Of a stretch of 64,000 nucleotides of DNA, positions 42,854 to 52,936 are shown piece by piece. The stretch is from the NCBI GenBank assembly GCA_017307375.1, contig JAFKFH010000004.1, forward strand, positions 186,001-250,000, in the 5' to 3' direction. How positions within the stretch are numbered: the stretch's first letter is position 1; the number at the start of each line of letters is the position of its first letter. Origin of the DNA: Alphaproteobacteria bacterium. Its GTDB lineage: Bacteria > Pseudomonadota > Alphaproteobacteria > Ferrovibrionales > Ferrovibrionaceae. The translations under genes were made by a program, and so were the position numbers. The notes below the pieces were generated by a model. That model did not search any database. It worked only from the letters and a program-made list of their open reading frames with translations, and was not told where the DNA came from.

Positions 42854-43831
42854 TCAGGAGAACAACGGCTTCAGGTTGGCGCGGATCCGGTCGATGGCCG
42901 GGACGCCGGGGTCCGGCAGATCGAAGGGGCGGCCGGTGATGGTCTCGTAGACCTCGATATAGAGGCGCGAAGCCTCGAGGACGATCTCGGCCGGAATCGC
43001 CGGGATCTCGTCCTTGTAGGGGTCGCAGCGCTTGACCACCCAGCTGCGCACGAAATCCTTGTCGAAGCTTTGCGGCGCGAGGCCCGCATTGATCCGTTCG
43101 GCGAGCGTCGCGGCAAACCAGTAGCGGCTGGAATCGGGCGTATGGATCTCGTCGGCCAGCACGATCCGCCCCTCGGCGTCGAAGCCGAACTCGTATTTGG
43201 TATCGACCAGCACGAGGCCGCGGCCGGCGGCGATCTCGCGGCCGCGCGCGAACAGCGCCAGCGCCTTGGCCGAGACTTCGTCCCATTGCGCCTGGGTCAG
43301 GAGGTTGCGGCCGACGATCTCGGCCGCGGTCAGTTCCTCGTCATGGCCGCCGTCGAAGGCCTTGGTGGTCGGCGTGATGATCGTGTGGGGCAGCTTCTGG
43401 TTCGGCGTCAGCCCGTCGGGAAAACGGTGGCCGTACATCTCGCGCCGGCCGGCGTTATACATCGACAGGATCGAGGTGGAGGTGGTGCCGGCGAGATAGT
43501 CGCGGACGACGATTTCGACGGGCATGATGTCGAGCCGGCGCGAGATCAGGACATTCGGATCGGGGTAGGCCACGACATGGTTCGGGCACAGATCGGCGGT
43601 GGCCTCGAACCAGAACCGTGCCAGCTGGGTCAGGACCTGGCCCTTCAGCGGCACCGCCGTCAGGATGCGGTCGAAGGCCGACAGCCGGTCGGTCGCAATG
43701 ATGACACGTCGCCCGTCGGGCAGGTCGTAATTGTCGCGCACCTTGCCGCGATAATGGGCGGGCAGCTCGGCGATGGTGGCATCGGCGAGCACGTAGTCGC
43801 GATAGGGCGCGAGGGCGGCGGCGTCGGTCAC
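42854..43831 (-). CDS. purC: Phosphoribosylaminoimidazole-succinocarboxamide synthase
   Basis: 325 residues (the longer form of the family) from a GTG start. ATP-grasp-like SAICAR synthetase motifs: [73 protein letters not shown] and [13 protein letters not shown]. Catalyses addition of aspartate to CAIR in purine synthesis. It lies 74 bp after the DUF2845 gene on the same strand, probably a separate unit. Confidence 0.96.
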   Translation of the reverse strand: MTDAAALAPYRDYVLADATIAELPAHYRGKVRDNYDLPDGRRVIIATDRLSAFDRILTAVPLKGQVLTQLARFWFEATADLCPNHVVAYPDPNVLISRRLDIMPVEIVVRDYLAGTTSTSILSMYNAGRREMYGHRFPDGLTPNQKLPHTIITPTTKAFDGGHDEELTAAEIVGRNLLTQAQWDEVSAKALALFARGREIAAGRGLVLVDTKYEFGFDAEGRIVLADEIHTPDSSRYWFAATLAERINAGLAPQSFDKDFVRSWVVKRCDPYKDEIPAIPAEIVLEASRLYIEVYETITGRPFDLPDPGVPAIDRIRANLKPLFS

Positions 43832-43905
43832 GTCAGGGCGCTCCGGTCTTTCGGATGAGGCGTCGAGACTTACGACGCCACGCCCGGCGGATCAACCGGA
43901 AGCCG

Positions 43906-44244
43906 TCAGTAGCTGCCGGTGCGAATCTCGGTGACCCGGCCGTCCTCGACCGTCAGGTAGCGGGCGAGGGTCGAATTCGAGCCGGAATAGGTCCAGCGCT
44001 GGATCTCGATGATGACCTTCTCGCCGATCGACATATTGGTGGTCAGCGGCGAGGTGCCCATGCGCAGCGAGCGCTCGACATACTGGCGGTCGATATAGGC
44101 AGGCTGGCCGCAATAGCGCAGCACCTCGTCGACCCGGATGCCGACGTCGATGACCTTGCTCTGGCAGTAGAAGCTCTGGGCGGCGGCCGGCTGGGCGAGA
44201 GCCAGCAGGCTCAGGATGCCCAGCGCGGCGAGGGGGTACTTCAT
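43906..44244 (-). CDS. Exported DUF2845-type protein
   Basis: 112 residues from ATG 44244. Signal peptide (AALGILSLLALAQPAAAQ), then CQSKVIDVGIRVDEVLRYCG and GRVTEIRTGSY, the Cys-x(n)-Cys-Gly-Pro opening and strand pattern of DUF2845. Function unknown, periplasmic. Its start overlaps the phaC stop by 4 bp (ATGA), so it is translated together with the PHA synthase. Confidence 0.8.
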   Translation of the reverse strand: MKYPLAALGILSLLALAQPAAAQSFYCQSKVIDVGIRVDEVLRYCGQPAYIDRQYVERSLRMGTSPLTTNMSIGEKVIIEIQRWTYSGSNSTLARYLTVEDGRVTEIRTGSY

Positions 44245-46046
44245 TCGACGGCTCTGACCTTCACATAGGAGCCCGGCGCATCCTCGATCACCTTCAGCTT
44301 GCCCGATCCGGGAATGCGGGCCTTGACCTTGGGACCCGACTTCTTGGACAGCCACTTGTCCCAATCATTCCACCAGGATCCTGGATTTTCTGTGGCGCCC
44401 GCCATCCATTCGTCGAGGGTGGGCGGGTTGGTCTTGGTCTCGTTCAGCCAGTGCTGGTACTTCTTGGCCGCCGGGGCATTGACCACCCCCGCGATATGGC
44501 CGGAGCCAGCCAGCATGAAGCGCACCGGGCCGGCATAAAGCTGCGTTGCCTTGTAGACCGAGCGCGCCGGCGCGATGTGGTCCTCGCGTCCGGCCTGGAT
44601 GTAGATCGGGATGTCGACCTGGGTCAGGTCGATCGGCACGCCGTTCAGGGTCAGGCCACCCGGCTGCACCAGCAGGTTCTTCTGGTACATGTTGTGCAGA
44701 TAATAGCTGTGCATCTTGGCCGGCATCCGGGTCGCGTCCGAATTCCAGTAGAGCAGGTCGAACGGGAACGGTTCCTTGCCGAGCAGGTAGTTGTTGACCA
44801 CGAACGACCAGATCAGGTCGTTGGCGCGCAGCATGTTGAAGGTGGTCGCCATCTCGCCGCCGTCGAGATAGCCGCGCTTCGACATCAGGTCGTCGAGATA
44901 GGCGAGCTGTTCCTCGTCGACGAACACGGTCAGTTCCCCGGCTTCCGAGAAATCGACCTGTGCGGTGAAGAACGTGGTCGCCTTGATGCGGTCGTCGCCC
45001 TTGGCCTTGCAGTAGGCCAGGGCGGCGGCCATCAGCGTGCCGCCGAGGCAGTAGCCGATGGTGGTGACCTCGCGCTCGCCGGTCGCCTTCTCGATCGCGT
45101 CGAGCGCCGCGAGGATGCCTTCGTTCAGGTAGCTCTCGAACGTCTTGTCGGCATGGCGCTCGTCGGGGTTGACCCAGGAAATCACGAAGACGGTATAGCC
45201 GCGGTCGACCGTCCACTTGATCAGCGAGTTGTCCTGGCGCAGGTCGAGGATGTAGAACTTGTTGATCCAGGGCGGCGCGATCAGCAGGGGGCGCTTGTAG
45301 ACCTGCTCGGTCGTCGGCGAATACTGGATCAGCTGGATCAGGTCGTTCTGGTAGACCACCTTGCCCGGCGTGATCGCGACGTTCTCGCCGACCTTGAACG
45401 CCTTCATGTCGGTCATGCGGATGGCAAGCTTGCCCTTGCCGCGCTCGAGGTCCTGCAGCATCGCGTCGAGCCCCTTGACCAGGTTCTCGCCGCTCGATTC
45501 GATCGTGGTCCGCAGTACTTCCGGATTGGTCAGCACGAAATTCGACGGCGCCATCGCGTCGACGAACTGGCGCGTATAGAAATCGAGCTTCTTGTGGGTC
45601 TTGGGGTCGAGCCCGTCGACGGCATGAACGGTCGACTGCATCCACCGTGCGGTCAGCAGGTAGGACTGCTTGATGAAGTCGAACACCTGGTTCTCGTCCC
45701 AGGCCGCGTCCTTGAAGCGGCGGTCGCCCTTGTCCGGGGTCGCGACCGGCGCAACTTCCTGGCCGAGCAGGCGTTGCGTGGTGGTCGACCACAGCGACAG
45801 GTATTTCTGCCAGAGGTCGAACTGCGCCTCCACCAGCAGCGTCGGGTTCGCCATCATCTTGGCGGTCATCTCGATGAACGCGCCGCCCAGGTTCAGCGGA
45901 TCGACGCTGCCGAGTTCGCCGTTGCCGGCGTTGCGCGACAGGAAATCGGTCACCAGTTGCTGGCTCTGCGCGGCGATCCGCATCATGTTCTTGGAAAGTT
46001 CCGCCGGATCGGGCAACTTGATATCGGTGCCGGGTTGATCGGCCAT
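44241..46046 (-). CDS. phaC: Class I poly(3-hydroxyalkanoate) synthase
   Basis: 601 residues, class I length. The alpha/beta hydrolase catalytic part has the Cys lipase-like box GYCLGGTLMAAALAY (Cys333), Asp in IYIQAGREDHIAPA and His in MLAGSGHIAGVVN. N-terminal segment typical of class I (LFDLWQKYLSLW). Polymerises 3-hydroxyacyl-CoA, the last step of PHB storage. No phaA/phaB or phasin gene is nearby. The 157 bp to the divergent OmpA-like gene hold its promoter. Confidence 0.96.
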   Translation of the reverse strand: MADQPGTDIKLPDPAELSKNMMRIAAQSQQLVTDFLSRNAGNGELGSVDPLNLGGAFIEMTAKMMANPTLLVEAQFDLWQKYLSLWSTTTQRLLGQEVAPVATPDKGDRRFKDAAWDENQVFDFIKQSYLLTARWMQSTVHAVDGLDPKTHKKLDFYTRQFVDAMAPSNFVLTNPEVLRTTIESSGENLVKGLDAMLQDLERGKGKLAIRMTDMKAFKVGENVAITPGKVVYQNDLIQLIQYSPTTEQVYKRPLLIAPPWINKFYILDLRQDNSLIKWTVDRGYTVFVISWVNPDERHADKTFESYLNEGILAALDAIEKATGEREVTTIGYCLGGTLMAAALAYCKAKGDDRIKATTFFTAQVDFSEAGELTVFVDEEQLAYLDDLMSKRGYLDGGEMATTFNMLRANDLIWSFVVNNYLLGKEPFPFDLLYWNSDATRMPAKMHSYYLHNMYQKNLLVQPGGLTLNGVPIDLTQVDIPIYIQAGREDHIAPARSVYKATQLYAGPVRFMLAGSGHIAGVVNAPAAKKYQHWLNETKTNPPTLDEWMAGATENPGSWWNDWDKWLSKKSGPKVKARIPGSGKLKVIEDAPGSYVKVRAVE

Positions 46047-46203
46047 GGCGTGTTCCTCTATACCTGCCGCAGTCTCTGTCGCTCAAGTCAGGCGGGTCGT
46101 CTAAGCTCCCTATCGTATTGATCGGTAGCATGAATTCATGTCGGCCCGTAAGTGCGATTTGTCACCGTCGCCGCAAGTCGGCGGCCTCTGGAAGGACCTG
46201 AAC

Positions 46204-47532
46204 ATGCGGATGCATGCAATGGCGGCTCCCTCGCGGCTAGGACTTGCCGCGCTGGCCGTTGTCCTGTCGCTCGGGCTTGCCGCCTGCTCGAGCTCGAGTT
46301 CGACGTCGTCTGCCCAGGCGTCGAAATCGGCAAAATCCTCGACCGCCTGGTACAACCCGGCCGGATGGTTCGAATCGGGCCCGGAAAAGGGCGATCCGGC
46401 GCCGATCGACGGCACCGCCCCGGACGTCGCCGACGTGCCCAACCGGCCCGATGCCAAGGCCAATGCCGCGGCGCAGCGCAAGGAATTGGCGCAAGGTCTG
46501 ATCGCCGATCGCGACAATGCCCGGTACACCGACGAGGAGTTGCGCGGCCGTCCGGCCGGCGCCCCGCCGCCGCCGGTGAGCGCGACGCCGCGGGCAACCC
46601 CGACGCCGAGCTTCCCGACACCGGCTGCGGCCCCGCGTACCGGCGTCGAACCGGCCGAACTGCCGCCGCCGCCCGCCCCGACCAAGCCGCAGGCCGCGGC
46701 CGAGCCGGCCCAGCCGGCACCGGCCGTGGCCGCGGCAACGCCCGAGCCGGCGCCGGCGGAGCCGGTCGCGGTCGCTGCGGTCCAGCCGGTCCCGGCGGCG
46801 GCACAGTCCGCCCCCGCCGCGCCGGCGGCGGCCGGCGAGAACATCAATGTCGTACCCGGCGCCATGCCGATCACCACGACATCCGAACTGGCGCCGGCCC
46901 CGCGCCCGGTGGCGGCCGCAATGGCGGCGGCGGTCCCGGTGACCGTCGCGGCGGCGGCCCCGCCGGCGCCTGCCGCGCCGCCGGTCGATGCGCCGGCCAC
47001 CAACCTGATGCAGGACGCCTTCACCCGTGCGCTGGCCCAGGCCGAGGCCGGCAACCGGGCCCCGGTCAGCCCGCCGGCCGCCGTCGCGGCCCCGGCGCTG
47101 GCCGGCGGTCCGTCGCCGGTGCAGGTCCAGCAGGCCGCCGCTTCGCCGGCTGCCGTCGCCGGCTTCCCGCCGGTCGGCGCGGCCAGCCCCGAATTCCCCG
47201 GTACCGGCCGCCAGACGCCGGTGGCGCAGATCAACTTCGCGGCCGGTTCGGCCAAGCTGCCGGCCGATGCCGGTGCGTCGTTGCGTCGCGCCGCCGACGC
47301 CTGGCGGCAGGCCGGCGGCCTGTTGCGCATCGTCGGCCGTGCCGCCCCGGTCGAGGCCGACCGGACCGGCCGCGACGTGATGGCGAGTTTCACCCTGGCG
47401 ATGAACCGGGCCGAGGCGGTGGGGCGCGAACTGGCGCGGATCGGGGTCAGCCCGGCGGCGCTGCAGATCGACGGACAGGGCGGCGACCCCGGCGCCCGCG
47501 TCGCGGCCACAGAAATCATCCTCGAAAACTGA
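46204..47532 (+). CDS. OmpA-like lipoprotein with Pro/Ala linker
   Basis: 442 residues from ATG 46204, which has GAAGGA upstream. Lipobox LAAC after a hydrophobic segment ([18 protein letters not shown]). A long disordered Pro/Ala region fills about 130-340. The last 100 residues are an OmpA/MotB-type peptidoglycan-binding domain: [20 protein letters not shown] opens it, and [20 protein letters not shown] follows; its loop residues are somewhat diverged. It probably tethers the outer membrane to the wall. Followed by an aminotransferase gene after 104 bp. Confidence 0.8.
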   Translation: MRMHAMAAPSRLGLAALAVVLSLGLAACSSSSSTSSAQASKSAKSSTAWYNPAGWFESGPEKGDPAPIDGTAPDVADVPNRPDAKANAAAQRKELAQGLIADRDNARYTDEELRGRPAGAPPPPVSATPRATPTPSFPTPAAAPRTGVEPAELPPPPAPTKPQAAAEPAQPAPAVAAATPEPAPAEPVAVAAVQPVPAAAQSAPAAPAAAGENINVVPGAMPITTTSELAPAPRPVAAAMAAAVPVTVAAAAPPAPAAPPVDAPATNLMQDAFTRALAQAEAGNRAPVSPPAAVAAPALAGGPSPVQVQQAAASPAAVAGFPPVGAASPEFPGTGRQTPVAQINFAAGSAKLPADAGASLRRAADAWRQAGGLLRIVGRAAPVEADRTGRDVMASFTLAMNRAEAVGRELARIGVSPAALQIDGQGGDPGARVAATEIILEN

Positions 47533-47636
47533 CCGGGGATGGGGTAGATAGCGGGGCCGGCGCGGGCGCGCCGGTGAGGGCGGGCGCGTGCGCGGCCGCC
47601 TCCCGCATCAGTCTTCGAACATTGGACGATTCCGCT

Positions 47637-48836
47637 ATGGACGGGGAATTCTATCGCATCAAACGGCTGGCGCCGTATGTCTTCGAAGAAGTCAACCGGA
47701 TGAAGGCCGCCGCCCGGGCCGCCGCCGAGGACATCATCGATTTCGGCATGGGCAACCCCGACATGCCGACCCCGCCCCATATCGTCGAGAAGCTGGTCGA
47801 ATCCGCCCGCAATCCGCGCGCGCATCGCTATTCGATGAGCCGCGGCGTGCCCGGCCTGCGCAAGGCGCTGTCGAACTATTACGGCCGCCGCTTCGGCGTC
47901 GATGTCGATCCGGAGTCGGAGGCGATCGTCACGCTCGGCTCGAAGGAAGGCCTTGCCAATCTCGCCATGGCGATCTCGGCCCCCGGCGACGCGATCCTGG
48001 TGCCGAACCCGAGCTATCCGATCCATCCCTACGGCTTCATCATCGCCGGCGCCTCGATCCGCTCGTTCCCGATCGGTCCGGGCATCGACTTCATGCAGGC
48101 TCTGGCCCGCGCCCATCGCCATTGCGTGCCCAAGCCGGTGGCCCTGGTCGTCTCGTTCCCGGCGAACCCGACGGCCGAGGTCGTCGGTCTCGATTTCTAT
48201 CGGGAGGTCGTCGACTTCGCGAAGAAGAACGACCTGATCATCATCTCCGACCTGGCCTATTCGGAAATCTATTTCGACGACGTGCCGCCGCCCTCGATCC
48301 TGCAGGTGCCCGGCGCCAAGGACGTGGCGATCGAGTTCACCTCGCTGTCGAAGACCTACAACATGCCGGGCTGGCGCATCGGCTTCGGTGCCGGCAACAA
48401 GAAGCTGATCGCGGCGCTGGCGCGCGTGAAGTCCTATCTCGATTACGGCGCCTTCACGCCGATCCAGGTGGCGGCGACCGCCGCCTTGAACGGCCCGCAG
48501 GATTGCGTCGCCGAGATCCGGGCGATGTACAAGGCGCGCCGCGACGTGCTGATCAAGGGCCTGGCCCAGGCCGGCTGGGACGTGCCGTCGCCTTCGGCCT
48601 CGATGTTTGCCTGGGCGCCGATCCCGGAACGCTACCGCCACATGGGCTCGCTCGAATTCTCGAAGTTCCTGCTGCGCGAGGCCAAGGTCGCCGTGGCGCC
48701 CGGTCTCGGCTTCGGCGAATACGGCGACGAGCATGTGCGCATCGCCCTGGTCGAGAATGAACATCGTATCCGTCAGGCCGTCCGCAATATCCGCAAGGCC
48801 CTGGGTACCGCCACCAACCTGGAGCCGGCGGCATGA
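47637..48836 (+). CDS. Class I/II PLP-dependent aminotransferase (AlaC/LL-DAP-AT like)
   Basis: 399 residues from ATG 47637. Aminotransferase fold [40 protein letters not shown], the [16 protein letters not shown] stretch, PLP Lys in [20 protein letters not shown]. This is the group often annotated as LL-diaminopimelate aminotransferase, but AlaC-type alanine synthesis or a threonine/methionine-pathway aminotransferase are equally possible. The start of hom overlaps its stop (ATGA), suggesting a role in the aspartate family. Confidence 0.88.
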   Translation: MDGEFYRIKRLAPYVFEEVNRMKAAARAAAEDIIDFGMGNPDMPTPPHIVEKLVESARNPRAHRYSMSRGVPGLRKALSNYYGRRFGVDVDPESEAIVTLGSKEGLANLAMAISAPGDAILVPNPSYPIHPYGFIIAGASIRSFPIGPGIDFMQALARAHRHCVPKPVALVVSFPANPTAEVVGLDFYREVVDFAKKNDLIIISDLAYSEIYFDDVPPPSILQVPGAKDVAIEFTSLSKTYNMPGWRIGFGAGNKKLIAALARVKSYLDYGAFTPIQVAATAALNGPQDCVAEIRAMYKARRDVLIKGLAQAGWDVPSPSASMFAWAPIPERYRHMGSLEFSKFLLREAKVAVAPGLGFGEYGDEHVRIALVENEHRIRQAVRNIRKALGTATNLEPAA

Positions 48837-50131
48837 GTGACGCGTTGCGGGTCGGCATTGCCGGCCTTGGTACTGTCGGCGCGGGTGTCCTCAAGTTGCT
48901 GGCCGAGAATGCCGACCGGGTCGCCGCCCGGGCTGGCCGGCCGATCCAGGTCGTCGCCGTATCCGCGCGCGATCGCAAGAAGAAGCGCGGCATCTCGCTG
49001 AAGGGCATCAAGTGGCATGACGATGCGCTGGCCCTGGCCGACGATCCGAAGGTCGACGTCGTCGTCGAGCTGATCGGCGGGTCGGACGGGCTTGCCCGCA
49101 AGCTGTTCGACCGGGCCGTGACCAATGGTCGTGCGGTCGTCACCGCCAACAAGGCGCTGCTGGCCCATCATGGCGTCGCGCTGCTCGGCCGGGCCGAGGA
49201 TCTCGGCGTACCCGTCGGCTTCGAGGCGGCGGTCGCCGGCGGCATCCCGATCCTGAAGGCGCTGCGCGAGGGCCTGGCCGGCAACAATCTCAGCCGCGTC
49301 TACGGCATCCTCAACGGCACCTGCAACTATATCCTGACCGAGATGCGCCGGACGGGCCGGGATTTCGCCGACGTGCTGGCCGAGGCCCAGGCGCTGGGTT
49401 ATGCCGAGGCCGATCCGAGCTTCGATGTCGACGGCATCGATGCCGCCCACAAGCTGTCGATCCTGGCCAGCCTCGCCTTCAACACGCCGATCGACTTCAA
49501 GTCGGTGCGGATCGAGGGCATTCGCAAGGTTTCCGCCGTCGATATCGCCTATGCCGAGGAATTCGGCCTGCGCATCAAGCTGCTGGCGGTCGCGACCCGG
49601 ACCGAGCATGGCCTGGAGCAGACCGTGCAGCCGAGCCTGGTGCCGGTCGGCACCCCGATCGCCCATGTCGACGGCGTGTTCAACGCCGTGGTCGCCGAAG
49701 GCGATTTCGTCGGGCGCGCGATGTTCGAAGGCCGCGGCGCCGGTGCCGGCCCGACCGCCTCGGCAGTCGTCGCCGATCTGATCGACCTCGCCGCGGGCCG
49801 CTATGGGCCGCCGCTGGGCGTGCCGGTCGGCGAACTGCGCAAGCTGCCCGCCGCGCCGATGAAGCGCCATGTCGGCCGCACCTACATGCGGCTGTCGGTG
49901 CTGGACCAGCCCGGCGTGCTCGCCTCGGTGTCGGCGATCCTGCGTGACCTCGACGTCTCGATCGAATCGCTGGTCCAGCGCGGCCGCGCCACCAAGGCGA
50001 ACGAGCCTGTCGCCGTCGTCATCATCACCCATGAGGCCGAGGAGGCCGCGGTCGCCAAGGCGGCCGAGCGTATCGGCAAGCTCAAGTTCGCGACCGAGCC
50101 GCCGCATCTGATGCGGATCGAACAGCTCTGA
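48833..50131 (+). CDS. hom: Homoserine dehydrogenase
   Basis: 432 residues. NAD(P)-binding [20 protein letters not shown]; catalytic domain [35 protein letters not shown] and [23 protein letters not shown] domain at about 350-430 ([20 protein letters not shown]), normally for threonine feedback. Reduces aspartate semialdehyde to homoserine. Part of aminotransferase-hom-glpX-recJ, a conserved alphaproteobacterial run. Confidence 0.97.
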   Translation: MSDALRVGIAGLGTVGAGVLKLLAENADRVAARAGRPIQVVAVSARDRKKKRGISLKGIKWHDDALALADDPKVDVVVELIGGSDGLARKLFDRAVTNGRAVVTANKALLAHHGVALLGRAEDLGVPVGFEAAVAGGIPILKALREGLAGNNLSRVYGILNGTCNYILTEMRRTGRDFADVLAEAQALGYAEADPSFDVDGIDAAHKLSILASLAFNTPIDFKSVRIEGIRKVSAVDIAYAEEFGLRIKLLAVATRTEHGLEQTVQPSLVPVGTPIAHVDGVFNAVVAEGDFVGRAMFEGRGAGAGPTASAVVADLIDLAAGRYGPPLGVPVGELRKLPAAPMKRHVGRTYMRLSVLDQPGVLASVSAILRDLDVSIESLVQRGRATKANEPVAVVIITHEAEEAAVAKAAERIGKLKFATEPPHLMRIEQL

Positions 50132-50177
50132 CCCGCGTTCCCAGTTCCTGACCAAGACTGAAGACGGAAGACAAGCA

Positions 50178-51146
50178 ATGACCAAGCGCAGCGCCATGGA
50201 GCGCAACTTCACCCTCGAGGCAGTCCGGGTCACCGAGGCCGCGGCGATCGCCGCGGCCAAGCTGGTCGGCCAGGGCGACGAGAAGGCCGCCGACCAGGCT
50301 GCCGTCGATGCCATGCGCACCGCGCTGAACGGCATCGCCATGGCCGGCAAGGTCGTGATCGGCGAGGGTGAGCGCGACGAGGCGCCGATGCTGTTCATCG
50401 GCGAGGAAGTCGGCACCGGCAAGGGCGCGCGCATCGACATCGCGCTCGACCCGCTGGAGGGCACGACCCTCACCGCCAAGGACATGCCGGGCGCCTGCGC
50501 CGTCTGCGCCTTTGCCGAGGAGGGGGGCTTCCTGCATGCCCCCGACGTCTACATGGACAAGATCGCCGTCGGCGGCGGCCTGCCCGACGGCGTCGTCGAC
50601 CTCGACGCCGGCCCGGCCGAGAACATCCGCAGCCTGGCCAAGGCCAAGAAGGTCGAGCCGGCGCAGATCACCGCGCTGATCCTCGATCGTCCCCGCCATG
50701 CCGAGCTGATCCAGGCCGTGCGCTCGACCGGGGCACGCATCCGCCTGATCACCGACGGCGACGTCGCCGGCGTCATCGCCACGACCGATCCGTCGACCGG
50801 CATCGACATCTACATGGGCTCGGGCGGGGCGCCGGAAGGCGTGCTGGCCGCGGCTGCGCTGCGCGCCATCGGCGGGCAGATGCAGGGCCGGCTCCTGTTC
50901 CGCAACGATGACGAGCGCGGCCGCGCCCATCGCCTGGGGATCACCGATCTGAACCGCAAGTACAGCCTGACCGACCTGGCTTCCGGCGACGTCATCTTCT
51001 CGGCCACCGGCGTCACCAACGGCCACCTGCTCGACGGCGTCAAGACCGGGCTGGGCGGCGGCCTCGTCACCCATTCGCTGGTGATGCGTTCCAAGACCGG
51101 CACGCTGCGCTGGATCAAGGCGCATCACGGCGTCGGGCGCAGCTGA
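50178..51146 (+). CDS. glpX: Fructose-1,6-bisphosphatase, class II
   Basis: 322 residues. GlpX motifs GEGERDEAPMLFIGEEVGTG and DIALDPLEGTTLTAKDMPGA (metal and phosphate binding), GGAPEGVLAAAALRAIGGQM and the C-terminal SLVMRSKTGTLRWIKAHHG. Gluconeogenic phosphatase, cytoplasmic. Lies 46 bp after hom and 8 bp before recJ. Confidence 0.97.
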   Translation: MTKRSAMERNFTLEAVRVTEAAAIAAAKLVGQGDEKAADQAAVDAMRTALNGIAMAGKVVIGEGERDEAPMLFIGEEVGTGKGARIDIALDPLEGTTLTAKDMPGACAVCAFAEEGGFLHAPDVYMDKIAVGGGLPDGVVDLDAGPAENIRSLAKAKKVEPAQITALILDRPRHAELIQAVRSTGARIRLITDGDVAGVIATTDPSTGIDIYMGSGGAPEGVLAAAALRAIGGQMQGRLLFRNDDERGRAHRLGITDLNRKYSLTDLASGDVIFSATGVTNGHLLDGVKTGLGGGLVTHSLVMRSKTGTLRWIKAHHGVGRS

Positions 51147-51154
51147 CGCCGATC

Positions 51155-52936
51155 ATGGCGGATGCCGCGGCGCCGGCATTTCTCGGCGTCGAACGGTCGC
51201 TGACCGGCCGCCGCTGGCGCTCGCGCGTCGCCGACGATCGGCTGGCCCAGGCGCTGTCGCAGCGCCTGGGGCTGCCCGAACTGGTCGGCCGGGTGCTGGC
51301 CGCGCGGGGCGTCAGCCTCGACGATGCCGAGCTCTACATGGCGCCGACGCTGAAGGCGCTGCTGCCGGATCCGTCGCGGTTTCTCGACATGGATCGCGCG
51401 GCGGGCCGGCTGGTTCAGGCCGTGACCGCGGGCGAGCGGATCGCGATATTCGGCGACTACGACGTCGACGGCGCCACCTCGTCGGCACTGCTGATCCGCT
51501 TCTTCCGCCATATCGGGATCGAGCCGCGCCTCTACATTCCGGACCGCATGGTCGAGGGCTACGGCCCGAACATTCCGGCGATGCGGCGCCTGGCCGGCGA
51601 AGGCGTGCGTCTCGTCATCACCGTCGATTGCGGAACGCTTGCCTTCCAGCCGCTCGCCGCGGCGCGGGAGGCGGGCCTCGACGTGCTGGTCGCCGACCAT
51701 CATCTGGCCGAGCCCGAACTGCCCGACGCCTTCGCGCTGGTCAATCCCAACCGGCTGGACGAGGTGGTGGGCCACCGTCAGCTCGCGGCGGTCGGCGTGA
51801 CCTTCCTGCTGATCGTGGCCGCCAACCGCGCCTTGCGCGCGGCCGGCTGGTACGGCCCGGGGCGCAGCGAACCCGACCTGATGGCCTGGCTCGACCTCGT
51901 GGCGCTGGGCACGATCTGCGACGTGGTGCCGCTGACCGGTCTCAATCGTGCACTGGTCGCCCAGGGGCTGAAGGTGATGGCCCAGCGCCGCAATCCCGGC
52001 ATCGCCGCGTTGGCCGACATCGCCGGGCTGAGCGAGAAGCCTGGCTGCTATCACTGCGGTTTCCTGCTCGGTCCCCGCGTCAATGCCGGCGGCCGGGTCG
52101 GGCGCGCCGATCTCGGGGCGCGGCTGTTGTCGACCGACGATGCCGCAGAGGCGGCAAGCCTTGCCGCCGAACTCGACCGTCACAACCGCGAGCGCCAGGC
52201 GATCGAAGCGCAGGTGCTGGAACAGGCGCTGGCCCAGGTCGCCGACGGCATCGAGGGGGCGGTGGCGGTCGTCGCCGGCGAGGGGTGGCATCCGGGCGTC
52301 GTCGGCATCGTCGCCGCACGGGTGCGCGAAGCGACCAACCGGCCCAGCCTGGTCATCGCCGTCGACGAGAACGGCGTCGCCAAGGGGTCGGGCCGCTCGG
52401 TGCCGGGCATCGACCTCGGGACCGCCGTCGTCGCCGCCCTGCAGGCCGGCATCCTGGTCAATGGCGGTGGCCATGCGATGGCGGCCGGCGTCACCCTGCA
52501 TGCCAGCCGCATCGGCGAGCTGAAGGAATTCCTCGATGCGCGGCTGGCCACGCCGGTCGCGGCACTCGGCGACGTCCGCAGCCTCGGCCTCGACGGTGCG
52601 GTTTCGGTCGACGGGGCGAATGCCCAGCTGCTCGAACTGCTCGATCGCGCCGGTCCCTACGGCTCGGGCAATGCCGAACCGCGGCTGGTGCTGCCGCAGG
52701 CACGCGTCGTCGACGCCTCGATCGTCGGCGAGAAGCATGTCCGCGTCGTGCTGTCCGGTATGGGCGGCGGTCGCCTGAAGGGCATTGCCTTTCGTGCCCT
52801 CGACAACGAGCTCGGCAAGTTCCTGCTCGGGCCCGGGCGCGACGGGCTGCATGTCGCCGGCCATCTGCGCGCCGACAACTGGCGGGGCGAGCGCCGCGTC
52901 CAACTGGTGATAGAGGACGCGGCGCCGCTGCGCTGA
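51155..52936 (+). CDS. recJ: Single-strand DNA exonuclease RecJ
   Basis: 593 residues. DHH phosphoesterase motifs: IFGDYDVDGATSSALLIRFF (I), LVITVDCGTLAF and VADHHLAEPELPDAFALVNP (III), and the DHHA1 domain with NGGGHAMAAGVTLHASRIG. 5'-3' exonuclease for recombination and mismatch repair. Ends exactly adjacent (0 bp) to the convergent phoD stop. Confidence 0.97.
   Translation: MADAAAPAFLGVERSLTGRRWRSRVADDRLAQALSQRLGLPELVGRVLAARGVSLDDAELYMAPTLKALLPDPSRFLDMDRAAGRLVQAVTAGERIAIFGDYDVDGATSSALLIRFFRHIGIEPRLYIPDRMVEGYGPNIPAMRRLAGEGVRLVITVDCGTLAFQPLAAAREAGLDVLVADHHLAEPELPDAFALVNPNRLDEVVGHRQLAAVGVTFLLIVAANRALRAAGWYGPGRSEPDLMAWLDLVALGTICDVVPLTGLNRALVAQGLKVMAQRRNPGIAALADIAGLSEKPGCYHCGFLLGPRVNAGGRVGRADLGARLLSTDDAAEAASLAAELDRHNRERQAIEAQVLEQALAQVADGIEGAVAVVAGEGWHPGVVGIVAARVREATNRPSLVIAVDENGVAKGSGRSVPGIDLGTAVVAALQAGILVNGGGHAMAAGVTLHASRIGELKEFLDARLATPVAALGDVRSLGLDGAVSVDGANAQLLELLDRAGPYGSGNAEPRLVLPQARVVDASIVGEKHVRVVLSGMGGGRLKGIAFRALDNELGKFLLGPGRDGLHVAGHLRADNWRGERRVQLVIEDAAPLR

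Noticed and set aside
46129-46140. Palindrome CATGAATTCATG between phaC and the OmpA-like gene
   Set aside because: Twelve bases with a restriction-site core; too short and isolated to call an operator.
46110-48764. 884-codon minus-strand open frame across the OmpA-like and aminotransferase genes
   Set aside because: Low-complexity Ala/Gly/Arg translation with no motif; the opposite strand has two conserved genes with good starts.
46152-48836. 894-codon frame running from the OmpA-like gene into the aminotransferase
   Set aside because: The first 495 codons are a shadow of the lipoprotein gene; the aminotransferase begins at ATG 47637.
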